A stretch of 64,000 bases of DNA, from positions 62,001 to 126,000 of the forward strand of contig NZ_JAJQQP010000015.1 of assembly GCF_028994805.1 (NCBI RefSeq), read 5' to 3'. A program made the position numbers and the translations under genes. The notes under the pieces are model-generated. The model ran no database searches and had not been told where the DNA came from. It saw only the letters and a program-made list of their open reading frames with translations. Every line of letters starts with the position of its first letter. Within the stretch, counting starts at the first letter, position 1. Source of the DNA: Promicromonospora iranensis (GTDB taxonomy: Bacteria > Actinomycetota > Actinomycetes > Actinomycetales > Cellulomonadaceae). Of this stretch, positions 26,761 through 35,500 are shown one piece after another.

Positions 26761-27531
26761 ATGCCCAGCCAGAACCAGGTCGTGTACGAGGTCGTCGAGC
26801 TCGACGGCCCCGACGGGTCGTCCGTGCCGTACGCCCGGATCACCCTCGACGCGCCCGAGCGGCGCAATGCCCTCTCGGCGGCCCTGCTCGACCAGCTCCG
26901 GGCCGCGCTGGACCGCGCGGCGATCGGCGACGTCCACGCGGTGGTGCTGGGCGCGAGCGGCTCCGCGTTCTGCTCGGGGGCGGACCTCACCGAGGCCCTG
27001 CGCGACGGCATGACCGACTCCGCGCGCCGGCTCGCCGAGGTGCTGCGCACGGTGCTCGCGCTGCCCAAGCCCGTCGTGGCGCGGGTGCACGGGCCGGTCC
27101 GCGCGGGCGGGATCGGCCTGGTGGCGGCGTGCGACGTCGCGATCAGCTCCGACGAGGTCACCTACGCCTTCACGGAGGCCCGCCTCGCGCTCGCGCCCGC
27201 CGTCATCTCCCTGACGGTGCTGCCGCGGATGACGCCGCGGGCGGCGTCGCGCACCTTCCTCACCGGGGCGCCGTTCACCGCCGCCGAGGCCGCCGCCTGG
27301 GGGCTGGTGACGCAGGCCGTCCCGCCCGGTGACCTCGACCGGGCGGTCGACGCCGTCCTCACCGAGCTGGCCGCAGGCGACCCGCAGGGGCTGAGGGCGA
27401 CCAAGGAGCTGCTCAACGCCGACGTCCTGACCCGGTTCGACGCCCGGGTCGACGAGGCCGTGACCGGCTCCGCCGAGCTGTTCGGCTCCGAGCGCGCACG
27501 GGCTGCGATGGAGCGGCTGCTGCGGCGCTGA
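26761..27531 (+). CDS. Enoyl-CoA hydratase/isomerase family protein (candidate methylglutaconyl-CoA hydratase)
   Basis: The 256-residue protein is a crotonase: ARITLDAPERRNALSAALLDQL, the first oxyanion-hole strand with SGSAFCSGADLTEAL, and the second with VRAGGIGLVAACDVAISS. The usual catalytic glutamate region reads TFTEARLALAPAVIS. Its divergent neighbour is the acyl-CoA dehydrogenase and both share the operator. Hydration of 3-methylglutaconyl-CoA is the only leucine step otherwise missing from the window, so I propose that role. ATG 26761 is chosen for the GGAGG at 26748-26752; an in-frame ATG at 26701 is too close to the operator. Confidence 0.85.
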   Translation: MPSQNQVVYEVVELDGPDGSSVPYARITLDAPERRNALSAALLDQLRAALDRAAIGDVHAVVLGASGSAFCSGADLTEALRDGMTDSARRLAEVLRTVLALPKPVVARVHGPVRAGGIGLVAACDVAISSDEVTYAFTEARLALAPAVISLTVLPRMTPRAASRTFLTGAPFTAAEAAAWGLVTQAVPPGDLDRAVDAVLTELAAGDPQGLRATKELLNADVLTRFDARVDEAVTGSAELFGSERARAAMERLLRR

Positions 27532-27648
27532 GCGGTTCCGAGCCACCTGCCCGAACGGCCGGTCCGAACTGCCCGTCGGTGCCGCCTGTCGGAGCCGCCG
27601 CGCGCTCCCCGATGCGGCGGGAGCGTGCGAACGGTGTTGGATGGGTGG

Positions 27649-28461
27649 GTGGTCACCCGAGTCTCGTCCCGAAACACCCGCTTCCAGCAGCTGCAGACGC
27701 TGCTCACCAACCGCAACAAGCGGCACCGCGCCGCCGAGTTCGTGGTGCAGGGCGTGCGGCCCATCACCATGGCGGTCGAGCACGGCTGGCAGGTCCGCGC
27801 CCTCGTGTTCGACGCCGAGCGCCGGCTCTCGCAGTGGGCGAGGGACCTGCTCGCGGCCCATCCGCACGTCGAGCACGTCAAGATGTCGCCCGACCTGCTG
27901 GCGGAGCTCGCCGAGAAGGACGAGGCCGAGCTGCTGGCCGTGGTCGCGATGCGGCCGGACGAGCTGGACCGTATCGAGGCGGGCCCGGACTTCCTCGGGG
28001 TGGTGTTCGACCGCCCCACCCAGCCGGGCAACATCGGCGCGGTCATCCGGTCCGCCGACGCGTTCGGCGCCGACGGCGTGATCACGACCGGGCACGCCGC
28101 CGACGCCTACGATCCCAAGGCCGTGCGCGCCACGACCGGCTCGTTCTTCGCGACGCCCGTGGTGCGGGCGCCCTCGTCGGCGGAGGTCATGACGTGGGTC
28201 GAGGAGCACCGCGCCGCCGGGCTCCCCCTCGTGGTCGTCGCGACGGACGAGCACGGCGACGCCGACGTCTCCGCGTTCGACCTGACCCAGCCGGTCCTGC
28301 TCCTGGTCGGCAGCGAGACCGCCGGGCTGACCCGCGCGTGGCTCGACGCCGCGGACGTCACGCTGAGCATCCCGATGACGGGCTCGGCCAGCTCGCTCAA
28401 CGCGGCGAACGCGGCGACGGTCGTGCTCTACGAGGCCCGCCGCCAACGCCTGGCGAAGTAG
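27649..28461 (+). CDS. SpoU/TrmH-family RNA 2'-O-methyltransferase
   Basis: The protein (270 residues from GTG 27649; GTG 27625 adds eight) has an N-terminal substrate-binding domain (RNTRFQQLQTLLTNRNKRHR). The C-terminal SPOUT knot domain shows FDRPTQPGNIGAVIRSADAFG, TGSFFATPVV, LLLVGSETAGLTRAWLDAAD and IPMTGSASSLNAANAATVVLYE, the three TrmH motifs. It should methylate a ribose in tRNA or 23S rRNA with S-adenosylmethionine; the target nucleotide is not predictable. It is transcribed with its own upstream GC-rich leader. Confidence 0.9.
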   Translation: MVTRVSSRNTRFQQLQTLLTNRNKRHRAAEFVVQGVRPITMAVEHGWQVRALVFDAERRLSQWARDLLAAHPHVEHVKMSPDLLAELAEKDEAELLAVVAMRPDELDRIEAGPDFLGVVFDRPTQPGNIGAVIRSADAFGADGVITTGHAADAYDPKAVRATTGSFFATPVVRAPSSAEVMTWVEEHRAAGLPLVVVATDEHGDADVSAFDLTQPVLLLVGSETAGLTRAWLDAADVTLSIPMTGSASSLNAANAATVVLYEARRQRLAK

Positions 28462-28493
28462 AACCAGGGCGAAAGCGGGGCGGGCTCAGGGCG

Positions 28494-29627
28494 TCAGAGC
28501 TCGATCGAGAACATGCGGGAGCCCGACGTCTTGACGTAGCCCAGGCTCGCGTACAGGCCGTGGGCGCCGCTGGGGTTCGCGGTGTCGACGTCGAGCGCCG
28601 CTCGCTCCATGCCGTCCGCGGCGAACGCCCGCATGCCCGCGGCGAGGGCCGCCAGTGCGACCTTGCGGCCCCGGTACGCGCGGCGGGCGCCGAGGATGTC
28701 CGTGTACCCGAACGAGTAGCCGCGCACCGCGAAGTCCTCGGTGTACCGGGCGGCGAGCTCGTAGCCGGCCACGAGCGGCTCGCCGGCGCGGAGCGCGGCG
28801 GCCGTGTCGGGGTCGGTGTCGGGCGAGGCGAGCAGCGCGTCGACGTCGGGCGCCTCGTCGACGACCAGGAACGACCACTCGGGCGCGAAGCCGGCGCGCT
28901 GCGCCCACTGCTCGCGGGTCTGCGGCTGGCTGCCCCAGTGGTCGCGGAACGCGTCGTTGTGCGCCAGGCGGGTGGCCTCGTCCAGGTCCTTGGACCACGG
29001 CACGAGTCGCAGCGAGCCGGACAGCGCGACGTCGGGCACGGGCGTGGCGTCCGGCCCGGTGAGCGGGCGCGCCAGGTCGGAGTAGTAGCGGCGTACGCCG
29101 AAGCCGGCCCGCTCGTAGAGCCGGTGCTTGGAGGCGGGCCCGTCGTCCTCGGCGAACACGCCGATCCGCGCGGGCACGTCCTTGCCCGACGCCGCCAGCA
29201 TCTGCCGGGCGCGGCCGGTCTCCCAGGCCAGGAGCTCGCGGCCGATGCCCTCGCCGCGGCGGTCGGGGTGCACACCGCCCCAGCAGAACGCGCGGACCTC
29301 CGTCACGTCGCCCGGCGGGCGCTCGACCTGGGCCCAGGCGACGAGCTCGCCGTCGGCCCCCGAGCCGGTCGAGAGGGCGAACCCGAGCAGGGAGTCGGCG
29401 GCCATGTCGCGCCAGGCGCCCTCGAAGATCTCCTCGATCTCCTCGAGGGTCTCGACGTAGGGCTCGGCGTCGGCCCGGGCGATGAGGTTCCGCAGCGCGA
29501 GCCACGTGGGCGCGTCCTCGCGGGTGGCGGCGCGCCAGGTCAGGCCGCCGGCAGTGGGCGGCGTCAGGGTCGCCGGCGGCGCTGCGCGCTCGGCGATCGG
29601 GGCAAGCGTGCTGGTCATGGCGGTCAT
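28494..29627 (-). CDS. Double-GNAT acetyltransferase (mycothiol-synthase-like architecture), copy 1
   Basis: The 377-residue protein (ATG 29627; 29618 possible) contains two GNAT domains. The N-half has a motif A reading WGGVHPDRRGEGIGRELLAW and the C-half has LGARRAYRGRKVALAALAAGM. This tandem layout is that of MshD-like enzymes. It is a paralogue of the next upstream gene: the block WGSQPQTREQW in the middle and the C-terminal half with DVDTANPSGAHGLYASLGY correspond segment by segment. The substrate is unknown. The gap between the two genes is 8 bases. Confidence 0.85.
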   Translation of the reverse strand: MTAMTSTLAPIAERAAPPATLTPPTAGGLTWRAATREDAPTWLALRNLIARADAEPYVETLEEIEEIFEGAWRDMAADSLLGFALSTGSGADGELVAWAQVERPPGDVTEVRAFCWGGVHPDRRGEGIGRELLAWETGRARQMLAASGKDVPARIGVFAEDDGPASKHRLYERAGFGVRRYYSDLARPLTGPDATPVPDVALSGSLRLVPWSKDLDEATRLAHNDAFRDHWGSQPQTREQWAQRAGFAPEWSFLVVDEAPDVDALLASPDTDPDTAAALRAGEPLVAGYELAARYTEDFAVRGYSFGYTDILGARRAYRGRKVALAALAAGMRAFAADGMERAALDVDTANPSGAHGLYASLGYVKTSGSRMFSIEL

Positions 29628-29635
29628 GGCGGTCC

Positions 29636-30766
29636 TCAGAGCTCGATCGTGTACTGGGTGGAGCCGTCGCTCTTGGTGTAGCCCAGCCGGGTGTACAGGG
29701 CGGGCGCCCCGGTCGGGTTGTCCGTGTCGACGTCGAGCTCGGCGCGCTGCATGCCGTCGGCGGCGTAGACGTTCATCGCGTGCGTGAGCAGGGCCGCGGC
29801 GATGCGGCGTCCGCGGTACGCGCGGCGCACGCCGAGCAGGCCGGTGTAGCCCGCGGTGTACCCCTGCGACTCCCAGTCGTGCTCGTACCGCTCCCCCCGG
29901 TGCAGCCCGACGACGTACGGCGTGCCCGGCGGCACCGTGGTGTCCCCCGGCTGCTCGTGCTCGGAGCCCGCGTAACGCACCGACTCGTCGATCACGACGA
30001 ACGACCACCGCGGTTCGAACGCGCTGCGGTACGCGCGCCACGACTCGGTCGTGCGCGGCTGGCTGCCCCAGTGGTCCCGGAAGGCGTCGTTGCGGGCGAG
30101 CCGGGTCGCGTCCTCCAGGGCGTCGGTCCACGGCACGAGTCGCAGCGGTGGCTCCAGGCCGATCGCGGGCACCGGCGCGCTCAGGTCGCGCAGCAGGTTG
30201 GCGTAGTACCGGATCGGCTCGAACCCCGCGGCGCGCAGCAGGTCGTGGCGCTCGGCCGGGTCGGTGTCGCCGATGTGCGCGGAGATCCGGCCGGGCAGGC
30301 CGAGCAGCTGCGGGTCGCCGCCCAGCTCCGCGAGCGCCTGGCGAGCGCGCCCGGTCGCCCAGGCGAGCAGCTCGGTGCCGATGCCCTGGCCGCGGTAGTC
30401 GGGGTGCACTCCCCCGGTCACGGACACCCGCAGCAGGCTGACGCCGGTGGTGGGGTACCGCTCGATCCAGGCGTGCGCCCGCAGCACGCCGTCGGCGTCG
30501 AGGCCTACCAGGGTGTCGGCGGCGACGTCGAACACGGGGGCGCCGAACAGCTCGTCGATCTCGGCGGGCGCCGTGAACCAGTCGCGGCCGTCGGCCTCCT
30601 CGACCGTGCGCATCAGCGCGGCCAGTGCGGGGACGTCCTCGCGGGCCCAGGGGCGCCAGAGCAGGGCACCCGCGGTCGGCACGGACAGGGTCCGGGGCGC
30701 TGCGGCGCGATCGGTGATCGAGTCGGGCTGGGGCACGGCGGACAGACCGGGCGCAGGCGTGGGCAT
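29636..30766 (-). CDS. Double-GNAT acetyltransferase (mycothiol-synthase-like architecture), copy 2
   Basis: The 376-residue protein also carries two GNAT domains: SVTGGVHPDYRGQGIGTELLAW in the first and LGVRRAYRGRRIAAALLTHAM in the second, with NDAFRDHWGSQPRTTESW between. It ends in the same TQYTIEL/RMFSIEL-type strand as its neighbour. The two genes are a tandem duplication in one transcription unit. In Actinobacteria the two-domain form is best known from mycothiol synthase, but many such paralogues have other acceptors, so no symbol is given. Confidence 0.85.
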   Translation of the reverse strand: MPTPAPGLSAVPQPDSITDRAAAPRTLSVPTAGALLWRPWAREDVPALAALMRTVEEADGRDWFTAPAEIDELFGAPVFDVAADTLVGLDADGVLRAHAWIERYPTTGVSLLRVSVTGGVHPDYRGQGIGTELLAWATGRARQALAELGGDPQLLGLPGRISAHIGDTDPAERHDLLRAAGFEPIRYYANLLRDLSAPVPAIGLEPPLRLVPWTDALEDATRLARNDAFRDHWGSQPRTTESWRAYRSAFEPRWSFVVIDESVRYAGSEHEQPGDTTVPPGTPYVVGLHRGERYEHDWESQGYTAGYTGLLGVRRAYRGRRIAAALLTHAMNVYAADGMQRAELDVDTDNPTGAPALYTRLGYTKSDGSTQYTIEL

Positions 30767-30862
30767 ACGGCCACGCTAGGCGACCGCGCCGCCCGGGGCA
30801 CGGGATTTTGCATGTGGCCGGAGGGCGCGGCCGGGTCACGCGGCAGGCTCACGCAGCACGGT

Positions 30863-31675
30863 TCAGCGCAGCATGATCACGAGCTGGGTCAGCAGGGGCG
30901 CCACGAGAAGGGCGGGCAGCAGGTCACCGACCGGGATCTGCTTGATGTGCAGCAACCGCAGGCCGATGCCCACCAGCATGAGGCCGCCCGTCGCCGTCAG
31001 GGCGGCGATGTGGGCGTCGGGCAGCACCGACCCGAGCAGCACGCCGGCCAGCGTCACCAGCCCCTGGACGACGCCTACCGACACCGCGGACAGCAGCACC
31101 CCGACACCGAACGAGGACGCGAACGCGAGCGCCGCGAAGCCGTCGAGCACGGACTTCAGCAGAAGCTGGTCGATGCCGCGGCCGAGGCCGTCGGACAGCG
31201 ATCCGAGGATGGCGAGCGGCCCGACGCAGAACAGCAGCGACGCGGTGAGCCAGCCTTCGATGAAGCGCTCGCGCGCCGTGTGGTCCTGGCCGTTGTCGGC
31301 GGCGGCGTCGGGCACAGGACGTCGGGAGGTGCGCGTGCCGCGGGAGCGCCGGGCCAGCCAGCCCTGGATGGTGCCCGCCAGCGCTTCGAGGCGTGTCTCG
31401 ATCCGGAGCAGCGATCCCGCGATGCCGCCGATCAGCAGCGAGCCGAGCACGATCAGCACGGGAGCGCCGCTGCCCGTGGCCGCGACGAAGGCGGCGTCGG
31501 TGACCGCCATCGCCGACAGCGCGGCGACGAGCAGGGTCACCAGGCCGAGGATGTCGGTGACCACCGCGTGGGTGCGCTGGGGCAGCCGGTGGCCGACGGC
31601 CATGCCGAGGAGCGACCCGACGACGATCGTCCCGACGTTGATCAGGGTGCCCAGGCCGGGGAGGTCGACGTCCAC
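30863..31675 (-). CDS. DUF554 family membrane protein (YdfK/YqgA-like)
   Basis: The 270-residue protein has six or seven hydrophobic helices. LGTLINVGTIVVGSLLGMAVGHRLPQR is the typical DUF554 start, GSLLIGGIAGSLLRIE lies in the middle, and FCVGPLAILGSLSDGLGRGIDQLLLKSVLDGFAALAFASSFGVGVLLSAV is the family core. A charged loop with RRSRGTRTSRRPVP sits near residue 115. Transport has been suggested for this family but nothing is proven. The start is GTG 31675. Confidence 0.88.
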   Translation of the reverse strand: MDVDLPGLGTLINVGTIVVGSLLGMAVGHRLPQRTHAVVTDILGLVTLLVAALSAMAVTDAAFVAATGSGAPVLIVLGSLLIGGIAGSLLRIETRLEALAGTIQGWLARRSRGTRTSRRPVPDAAADNGQDHTARERFIEGWLTASLLFCVGPLAILGSLSDGLGRGIDQLLLKSVLDGFAALAFASSFGVGVLLSAVSVGVVQGLVTLAGVLLGSVLPDAHIAALTATGGLMLVGIGLRLLHIKQIPVGDLLPALLVAPLLTQLVIMLR

Positions 31676-31712
31676 CGCGCGAGCCTAACCGTCGCCCCGG
31701 TGCACCGAAGGA

Positions 31713-32492
31713 TCAGTGCACCGAGAAGCCGCCGTCGACGAACAGCGAGTGGCCCGTGACGTACCCCGACGCGCCGCTCGCGAGGAAGACGGCGGCGCCC
31801 GCGAAGTCCTCGGGCACACCGTTGCGGCCCACCGTGGTGCGGGCGGCGAGCGCCGTCACCTTCTCGACGTCGTCCTGGAGTCGCTGGTTGAGGGGCGTGA
31901 GGACGAACCCCGGAACGAGCGTGTTGGCGGTGACGCCGCGGCTGGACCAGGCCTCGGACTGGGAGCGCGCGAGGGATTCGAGGCCACCCTTGGAGACGCC
32001 GTAGGCGCCGCTGTCGACGAACGAGCGGTGGGCCTGCTGGGAGGAGATGTGGATGAGCCGGCCGAAGCCGCGCTCCGCCATGCCGGGCGCGAACCGCTGG
32101 CCGAGCAGGAAGGGGGCTTCGAGGTTGACGGTCATGGTGACGTCCCAGATCGCCTCGTCGACCTCGCCCAGGTGGGGACGCAGGTTGATGCCCGCGCTGT
32201 TGACGATGATGTCGGGCTGACCTGCTGCGGCGGCGATGCCGTCGGCGGCGGTGCGGATGCCGTCGCGGGTGGAGAGGTCCGCGACCAGCGGCTCGACGGA
32301 GCAGCCGCGCTCGCGCAGGCCGGCGGCGACGTCGTCGAGCCGGTCTGCGCCGCGTGCCACGAGCACGGTGTGCGCCCCGGCCTGCGCCAGCGCCTCGGCG
32401 ATGGCCCGCCCGATGCCGGAGCTGCCGCCGGTCACGACGGCGGTGCGGCCCTCGAGCGAGAACAGGGAGGCCAGGTAGTCGCGCGGTGTCAT
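31713..32492 (-). CDS. Short-chain dehydrogenase/reductase
   Basis: The 259-residue protein is a classical SDR: cofactor loop TGGSSGIGRAIA, NSAGIN, catalytic serine in HISSQQ, Y and K in YGVSKGG, and C-terminal SGYVTGHSLFVDGGFSVH. The arginine after the first strand (VARGADRLDD) suggests NADP(H). It resembles gluconate 5-dehydrogenase-like enzymes, but the substrate is open. The ATG at 32492 is 66 bases from the divergent metH start, so the two genes share a short promoter region. Confidence 0.9.
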   Translation of the reverse strand: MTPRDYLASLFSLEGRTAVVTGGSSGIGRAIAEALAQAGAHTVLVARGADRLDDVAAGLRERGCSVEPLVADLSTRDGIRTAADGIAAAAGQPDIIVNSAGINLRPHLGEVDEAIWDVTMTVNLEAPFLLGQRFAPGMAERGFGRLIHISSQQAHRSFVDSGAYGVSKGGLESLARSQSEAWSSRGVTANTLVPGFVLTPLNQRLQDDVEKVTALAARTTVGRNGVPEDFAGAAVFLASGASGYVTGHSLFVDGGFSVH

Positions 32493-32546
32493 GCGGGGAC
32501 GATACCGAGCACCGGGCACGCGCCGCGCCGTCGTCGGGTGGGGGCT

Positions 32547-32558
32547 TACGCTGCCGGG
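32547..32558 (+). promoter_or_regulatory. -10 element of a leaderless metH promoter
   Basis: TACGCT at 32547-32552 stands six bases before the GTG at 32559. There is no room for a cobalamin riboswitch in the 66-base gap. Confidence 0.5.
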
Positions 32559-35500
32559 GTGACCGCTCTTCCCTCCGCCCTGCCCGCTCTTGGTGAACGT
32601 TCCGCCGCCCTGCTGGAGGCCATGCGCACGCGCGTGGTCGTGGCCGACGGCGCCATGGGCACGATGATCCAGGCGGCGAACCCGACCCTGGAGGACTACG
32701 AGGGCCTGGAGGGCTGCAACGAGATCCTCACGGTCTCGCGCCCGGACATCATCGCGGGGGTCCACGACGGGTTCCTCGAGGTCGGCGTGGACGCCATCGA
32801 GTCGAACACGTTCGGCACCAACTGGTCGAACCTGTCGGACTACGGCATCGACGACCGCATCCGCGAGCTGGCCCGCAAGGGTGCGGCGCTCGCCCGCGAG
32901 CGTGCCGACGTGTACTCGACGCCGGAGCGGCCGCGCTGGGTGCTGGGCTCGATGGGGCCGGGCACGAAGCTGCCGTCACTGGGGCACACCACGTACGCGC
33001 ACCTGCGGGACACGTTCGCGGAGCAGGCGGCGGGACTGATCGAGGGTGGCGCGGACGCGCTGCTGATCGAGACCAGCCAGGACCTGCTGCAGGCCAAGGC
33101 CGCGGTGACGGGCTGCCGGCAGGCGATGGCCCCGGTGGAGGAAGGCGGGGTCGGGCAGCGAGTCGCGATCATCGTGTCGGTGACCGTGGAGACCACGGGG
33201 ACCATGCTGATGGGCTCGGAGATCGGCGCGGCCCTGGTGGCGCTGCAGGCGCTGGGCATCGACGCGATCGGCATGAACTGCGCCACGGGTCCGGAGCAGA
33301 TGAGCGAGCACCTGCGGCACCTGTCGCAGCACGCGGAGATCCCGGTGGCGTGCATGCCGAACGCGGGCCTGCCGGTGCTGGGGCCGAACGGCGCCTCCTA
33401 CCCGCTCACCCCGGAGGAGCTCGCCGCGGCGCACACGCAGTTCGCGCGCGAGTTCGGCCTGGGCCTGGTGGGCGGCTGCTGCGGCACGACGCCGGAGCAC
33501 ATGCGGCTGGTGGTCGAGGCCGTCGGCGGGGCGCCCGTGGCCACGCGCGAGCCGGTGCGGGAGAACGCCGTCGCCTCGCTGTACTCCGCGACGGACCTGC
33601 GCCAGGAGACGAGCTTTCTCGCGATCGGCGAGCGCACCAACGCCAACGGCTCCAAGGCGTTCCGTGAGGCGATGCTGGAGAGCCGCTGGGACGACGTCGT
33701 CGACATCGCCCGCGCGCAGACGCGTGACGGGGCGCACCTGCTGGACGTGTGCGTGGACTACGTGGGGCGCGACGGCGTCGAGGACGTGCGGGCCGTGGTC
33801 TCGCGGCTGGCCTCCGCGTCGACGCTGCCGCTGGTGATCGACTCCACGGAGCCCGCGGTGATCCGCGCGGGCCTGGAGCTGCTGGGTGGGCGCGGCGTCG
33901 TCAACTCGGTGAACTTCGAGGACGGCGACGGGCCGACGTCGCGGTTCGGACGGATCATGCCGGCAGTGATGGAGCACGGCGCCGCCGTCGTCGCGCTGAC
34001 CATCGACGAGGAGGGCCAGGCCCGCACGGCCGACCACAAGGTCGCCATCGCGAGCCGCCTGATCGACACCCTGGTGAACGACTGGGGCATGCGGGTGGAC
34101 GACATCATCGTCGACGCCCTGACGTTCCCCATCGCGACCGGCCAGGAGGAGACGCGGCGGGACGCGATCGAGACCATCGAGGCGATCCGCGAGATCACGC
34201 GCAAGTACCCCGGCGTGCACACCACGCTCGGCGTCTCGAACGTGTCGTTCGGCCTCAACCCGGCGGCGCGCGCGGTGCTGAACTCGGTGTTCCTGCACGA
34301 GGCGACGGCGGCGGGGCTGGACTCGGCGATCGTGCACGCGGCAAAGATCCTGCCGCTGGCCTCGATCCCGGACGAGCAGCGCCAGACCGCGCTGGACCTC
34401 GTGTGGGACAAGCGCGAGTGGGACGCCGACGGCAACCTCACGTACGACCCGCTGTCCAAGCTGCTCGACCTGTTCGAGGGGGTGGACGCCGGGGCGATCC
34501 GCGATGCGCGCGCTGCGGAACTGGCGGGGCTGCCCGTGGGCGAACGGCTCGCGCGGCGCATCATCGACGGCGCGCGCAAGGGCCTGGAGCCGGACCTCGA
34601 GGAGGCGCTCGGCGACGGTATGAAGGCGCTGGACATCGTCAACGACCACCTGCTGGAAGGCATGAAGGTGGTGGGCGAGCTGTTCGGCAAGGGCGAGATG
34701 CAGCTGCCGTTCGTGCTGCAGTCGGCGGAGGTGATGAAGGCCGCCGTCGCACTGCTGGAGCCGCACATGGAGAAGGTCGAGGGCGACCAGACCAAGGGCA
34801 CGATCGTGCTGGCGACGGTGCGCGGCGACGTGCACGACATCGGCAAGAACCTCGTGGACATCATCCTCACGAACAACGGCTACAAGGTCGTGAACATCGG
34901 CATCAAGCAGCCGGTGAGCGCCATGATCGACGCCGCGATCGAGCACGACGCCGACGTCATCGGCATGTCGGGGCTGCTGGTGAAGTCGACGGTGGTGATG
35001 AAGGAGAACCTGGAGGAGCTGGCCTCCCGCGGGTACGACAAGCGGTGGCCGGTGCTGCTGGGCGGGGCCGCGCTGACGCGGACGTACGTGGAGGACGACC
35101 TGGCGGGCCAGTTCCCCGGCGTCGTGCGGTACGCGAAGGACGCCTTCGAGGGACTGCGGCTGATGGAGCCGCTGGTGCGGGTCGCGCGCGGGGCCTCCCC
35201 CGACGACGTCGGGCTGCCGGCGCTGAAGAAGCGGCGGCACGCGGTGGTGACGGTGACGCAAACGGCGGAGGAGGACCTACCGGAGCGGTCGGACGTCGCC
35301 GCCGACAACCCCGTGCCGGACCCGCCGTTCTGGGGCACTCGGATCGTCAAGGGCGTGCAGCTCTCCGAGTACGCCGCGTTCCTGGACGAGCGGGCGACGT
35401 TCATGGGCCAGTGGGGACTCAAGCCGGGGCGGTCCTCGGACGGCGCGTCGTACGAAGAGCTGGTCGAGACCGAGGGCCGGCCACGGCTCGCGGAGTGGAT

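Noticed and set aside
28494-30839. One 781-codon GNAT protein
   Set aside because: The first part is a shifted-frame shadow of the second GNAT gene. Two separate genes with their own starts and stops explain the DNA.
31716-32558. A 281-codon N-terminal extension of metH
   Set aside because: It runs antisense to a well-supported SDR gene and has no homology to MetH. GTG 32559 follows a -10 element and gives a normal MetH length.
32493-32558. Cobalamin riboswitch before metH
   Set aside because: The gap to the divergent SDR gene is 66 bases, too short for the aptamer, and no B12-box-like sequence is visible.
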